From Rhodobacter sp. (lineage in GTDB: Bacteria; Pseudomonadota; Alphaproteobacteria; Rhodobacterales; Rhodobacteraceae): 64,000 bases of DNA. The position numbers were made by a program, and so were the translations under genes. The stretch covers positions 1 through 64,000 of the forward strand of contig JADJAB010000010.1 in NCBI GenBank assembly GCA_016704435.1, read 5' to 3'. The notes under the pieces were generated by a model that was given only the letters and a program-made list of their open reading frames with translations, searched no databases and was not told the DNA's origin. Below are positions 62,283-64,000 of the stretch, in pieces. Positions within the stretch are counted from its first letter, which is position 1. Each line of letters starts with the position of its first letter.

Positions 62283-64000
62283 TCAAAGCCGCAGGGCATG
62301 GCGCAGGAACGCCAGCCCCAGTGCAAATTCCGCCGCCTTCTCATGGCTGGCGCCGCCGCCGCCATGGCCGCCCTGATGCTCGTAGTAGAACGGTCGGTGC
62401 CCGCCCGCCCGCAGGGCCGCCGCAAATCGGCGCGAGTGCGACGGGTCCACCCGGTCGTCGCGGTGGCTGGTGTCGACCAGCGCCGGGGGCAGCGGACCTT
62501 TGGGGACATTGTGCAAGGGCGAATAGGCCAACAGCCAGTCGCGCGCCTTGGGGTCATCGGGGTCGCCATATTCGTCGGTCCATGCCTTCCCGGCGGGGAA
62601 ATGCGCAAAGCGCAGCATGTCATGGACGCCGACACTGGCCCAGACCGCGCCGAAATGCCGGGGATAGCGCGTCAGCATCACGCCGCACAGAAGCCCGCCG
62701 TTCGATCCGCCATGGCAGGCGATCCGGTCGGCCCGCGTGATCCCCCGCGCCACCAGATCGGCGGCAACGGCGGCGAAATCGGCAAAGGCGCGCTGGCGAC
62801 CTGCGCCCTTGGCGGACAGATGCCAGTCCGGGCCCATTTCTCCGCCGCCACGGATATAGGCCTGCACATAGGCGCCGCCGCGCCCGATCCAGGTCTTGCC
62901 GATCGCCGCGTCATACCAGGGCGACAGGCTGACCGCGAAACCGCCATAGCCATATTGCAGGACGGGCAGGTCGGTGCGGCCCTGATGCCCTTTCGGCAGA
63001 ACGATGTGATAGGGCACTTCTGTTCCATCCTCGGACACGGCCTTCCAGAGATGCACCTCGGCCCCGGAAGAATCGAACTTTTCCGGCTGCACATAGAGCG
63101 GACGAAAGGCGATTCCCGCCACGCCACTGGACAAATCGAACAACCAGTCCTGCGGTGGTGTCAGAAAGCCCGAGACGTGCAGGCAAAGCGTGCCATCGCC
63201 CGCATCCGGGTTGGCATGGAACGGCCAGACCCGCAGCGTCCCGGCCGGAACCGGGGGGACAATCTCTTGCGGCGCGGCCTTCGGCAGGCTCAGGTCCAGC
63301 GCCATCAGGCGCGGCGTCAGCCAGCGGCTTTCCGTCCAGATCATCCAGTTGCCGTGGAACATCACCTCATCAGCGGCGACCGAGGTGCCATGTTCCGGTG
63401 TGAACAGCACCCGCTGGCCGCTGCCGTCATGGCGGCACAGGACCAGCGCGCCGGTCGGATGCGGGCCGACTTCCTGCGCGACCCAGGCGCAATGCGAATG
63501 GTTGAAGCTGGCAGAGGTATCGGCGGGGTTGGGCAGGGTGACCTCGTCGCCTGTGCCACAGCGCAGGGTGATGCGGGTCTTGTTGATCGCCGTCATGGTC
63601 ATGCGGCAGTGCATCCATTCCGTCCCGCCCTCGCGGCTGACCCAGTCGGCAACCATCAGATGCGCGGGGTCGGTGCGGTGAACCACCGGCGCGGTGGCCG
63701 GATTGGACCCCCGCGCGACGCGCCGGATGGTGCCCTGCCAGCCCGAGGCGGTGGCGTCGCCGGGTGCCGCCGAGGACCAGAGCAGCTCATCGCGCCCGGC
63801 CCAGACCGCGCGGCCCTTGTCGGGACCGATGTCGAAGCCGCCGGGCACGAAGGCGCAAGTGACAAGGTCGAATTCGCGGCTATGGGCGATGTCCGACCCG
63901 TCTGCCGACAACCGCAGCATGACGCGGGCCGGATCAAAAGCGCTGGTTTCGGCCCCGGCCCAGACCCAGACCTGCCCGGTTGCCGCACAATAGGCATCGA
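62283..64000 (-). CDS. Prolyl oligopeptidase-family serine peptidase (5' end outside the window)
   Basis: The visible 572 codons run from DAYCAATGQVWVWAG at the window edge through to LRHALRL-stop at 62283. The N-terminal part is the beta-propeller. The C-terminal alpha/beta-hydrolase domain has VLQYGYGGFAVSL, AYIRGGGEMGPDWH, the nucleophile Ser in CHGGSNGGLLCG, the Asp in DTSHRDDRVDPSHSRRFAAA and the His in YEHQGGHGGG. The likely substrates are small Pro-containing peptides. The start codon lies beyond 64000. Confidence 0.92.
   Translation of the reverse strand, partial: DAYCAATGQVWVWAGAETSAFDPARVMLRLSADGSDIAHSREFDLVTCAFVPGGFDIGPDKGRAVWAGRDELLWSSAAPGDATASGWQGTIRRVARGSNPATAPVVHRTDPAHLMVADWVSREGGTEWMHCRMTMTAINKTRITLRCGTGDEVTLPNPADTSASFNHSHCAWVAQEVGPHPTGALVLCRHDGSGQRVLFTPEHGTSVAADEVMFHGNWMIWTESRWLTPRLMALDLSLPKAAPQEIVPPVPAGTLRVWPFHANPDAGDGTLCLHVSGFLTPPQDWLFDLSSGVAGIAFRPLYVQPEKFDSSGAEVHLWKAVSEDGTEVPYHIVLPKGHQGRTDLPVLQYGYGGFAVSLSPWYDAAIGKTWIGRGGAYVQAYIRGGGEMGPDWHLSAKGAGRQRAFADFAAVAADLVARGITRADRIACHGGSNGGLLCGVMLTRYPRHFGAVWASVGVHDMLRFAHFPAGKAWTDEYGDPDDPKARDWLLAYSPLHNVPKGPLPPALVDTSHRDDRVDPSHSRRFAAALRAGGHRPFYYEHQGGHGGGGASHEKAAEFALGLAFLRHALRL

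Noticed and set aside
1..64000. The many frameshifts as programmed ribosomal frameshifting
   Set aside because: They fall at unrelated positions in unrelated genes, lack slippery heptamers with downstream structures, and several coincide with homopolymers.

Overview
This window is high-GC chromosomal DNA from an alphaproteobacterium, most likely a Rhodobacterales member (Paracoccus/Rhodobacter relatives). The evidence is a complete beta-hydroxyaspartate cycle cluster (bhcRABCD), a Pha/Mrp antiporter operon with a fused A-B subunit, an NDH2-SelD fusion, a compact sigma-54 factor, a MocE-type ferredoxin, and the dispersed GAGTATTT...AGATGAAG intergenic element. There is one tRNA (Met, CAT). I saw no rRNA genes, CRISPR arrays, insertion sequences or phage genes.

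Layout. 1-3.2 kb: damaged reading frames for an SGNH esterase, a YceI protein and an FAD-linked hydroxyacid dehydrogenase, then a MocE-type ferredoxin. 3.4-15.8 kb: an island of exported proteins. It holds two caspase-fold proteases, an HtrA-like protease with PDZ domains, a chymotrypsin-fold zymogen, an OmpR-type response regulator with its histidine kinase, and three paralogous exported proteins that all end in LLTN. Three intergenic sites in it share a 17-bp near-palindrome (RTGACAAA-N5-KTCAY). 15.9-25.2 kb: an M20 deacylase, mnmH/selU, a methyltransferase interrupted by an in-frame amber codon, selD fused to an NDH2-like domain, rpoN and a hydantoinase/oxoprolinase. 26-33 kb: a DUF533 protein, the bhc cluster for glyoxylate assimilation, and a GAPDH-type gene. 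33-37.8 kb: an ion channel, a tandem aldehyde dehydrogenase and deoC. 37.8-43.6 kb: the Pha/Mrp Na+(K+)/H+ antiporter. 43.8-48.8 kb: the frcBCAK sugar ABC operon and a divergent ROK regulator. 48.9-64 kb: metabolic genes including an EamA exporter, a ChaC remnant, adenine deaminase, a Rieske oxygenase/RidA/DUF1028/LysR group, CbiX, an aminotransferase-glutamine synthetase pair, an lldD-type dehydrogenase and a prolyl oligopeptidase that runs off the end.

The best candidate for an undescribed system is the 3.4-15.8 kb island. My inference is that the two-component pair controls an envelope proteolytic cascade in which caspase-fold and serine proteases act on each other or on the LLTN proteins.

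Caution on quality: about fourteen otherwise well conserved genes contain one or more apparent frameshifts, often beside G/C or A homopolymers. One gene has an in-frame stop, and two (frcA, chaC) lack their catalytic centre through what look like in-frame internal deletions. The frameshift pattern suggests sequencing or assembly errors more than real decay, so I give the full span of each broken gene and mark it as frameshifted.
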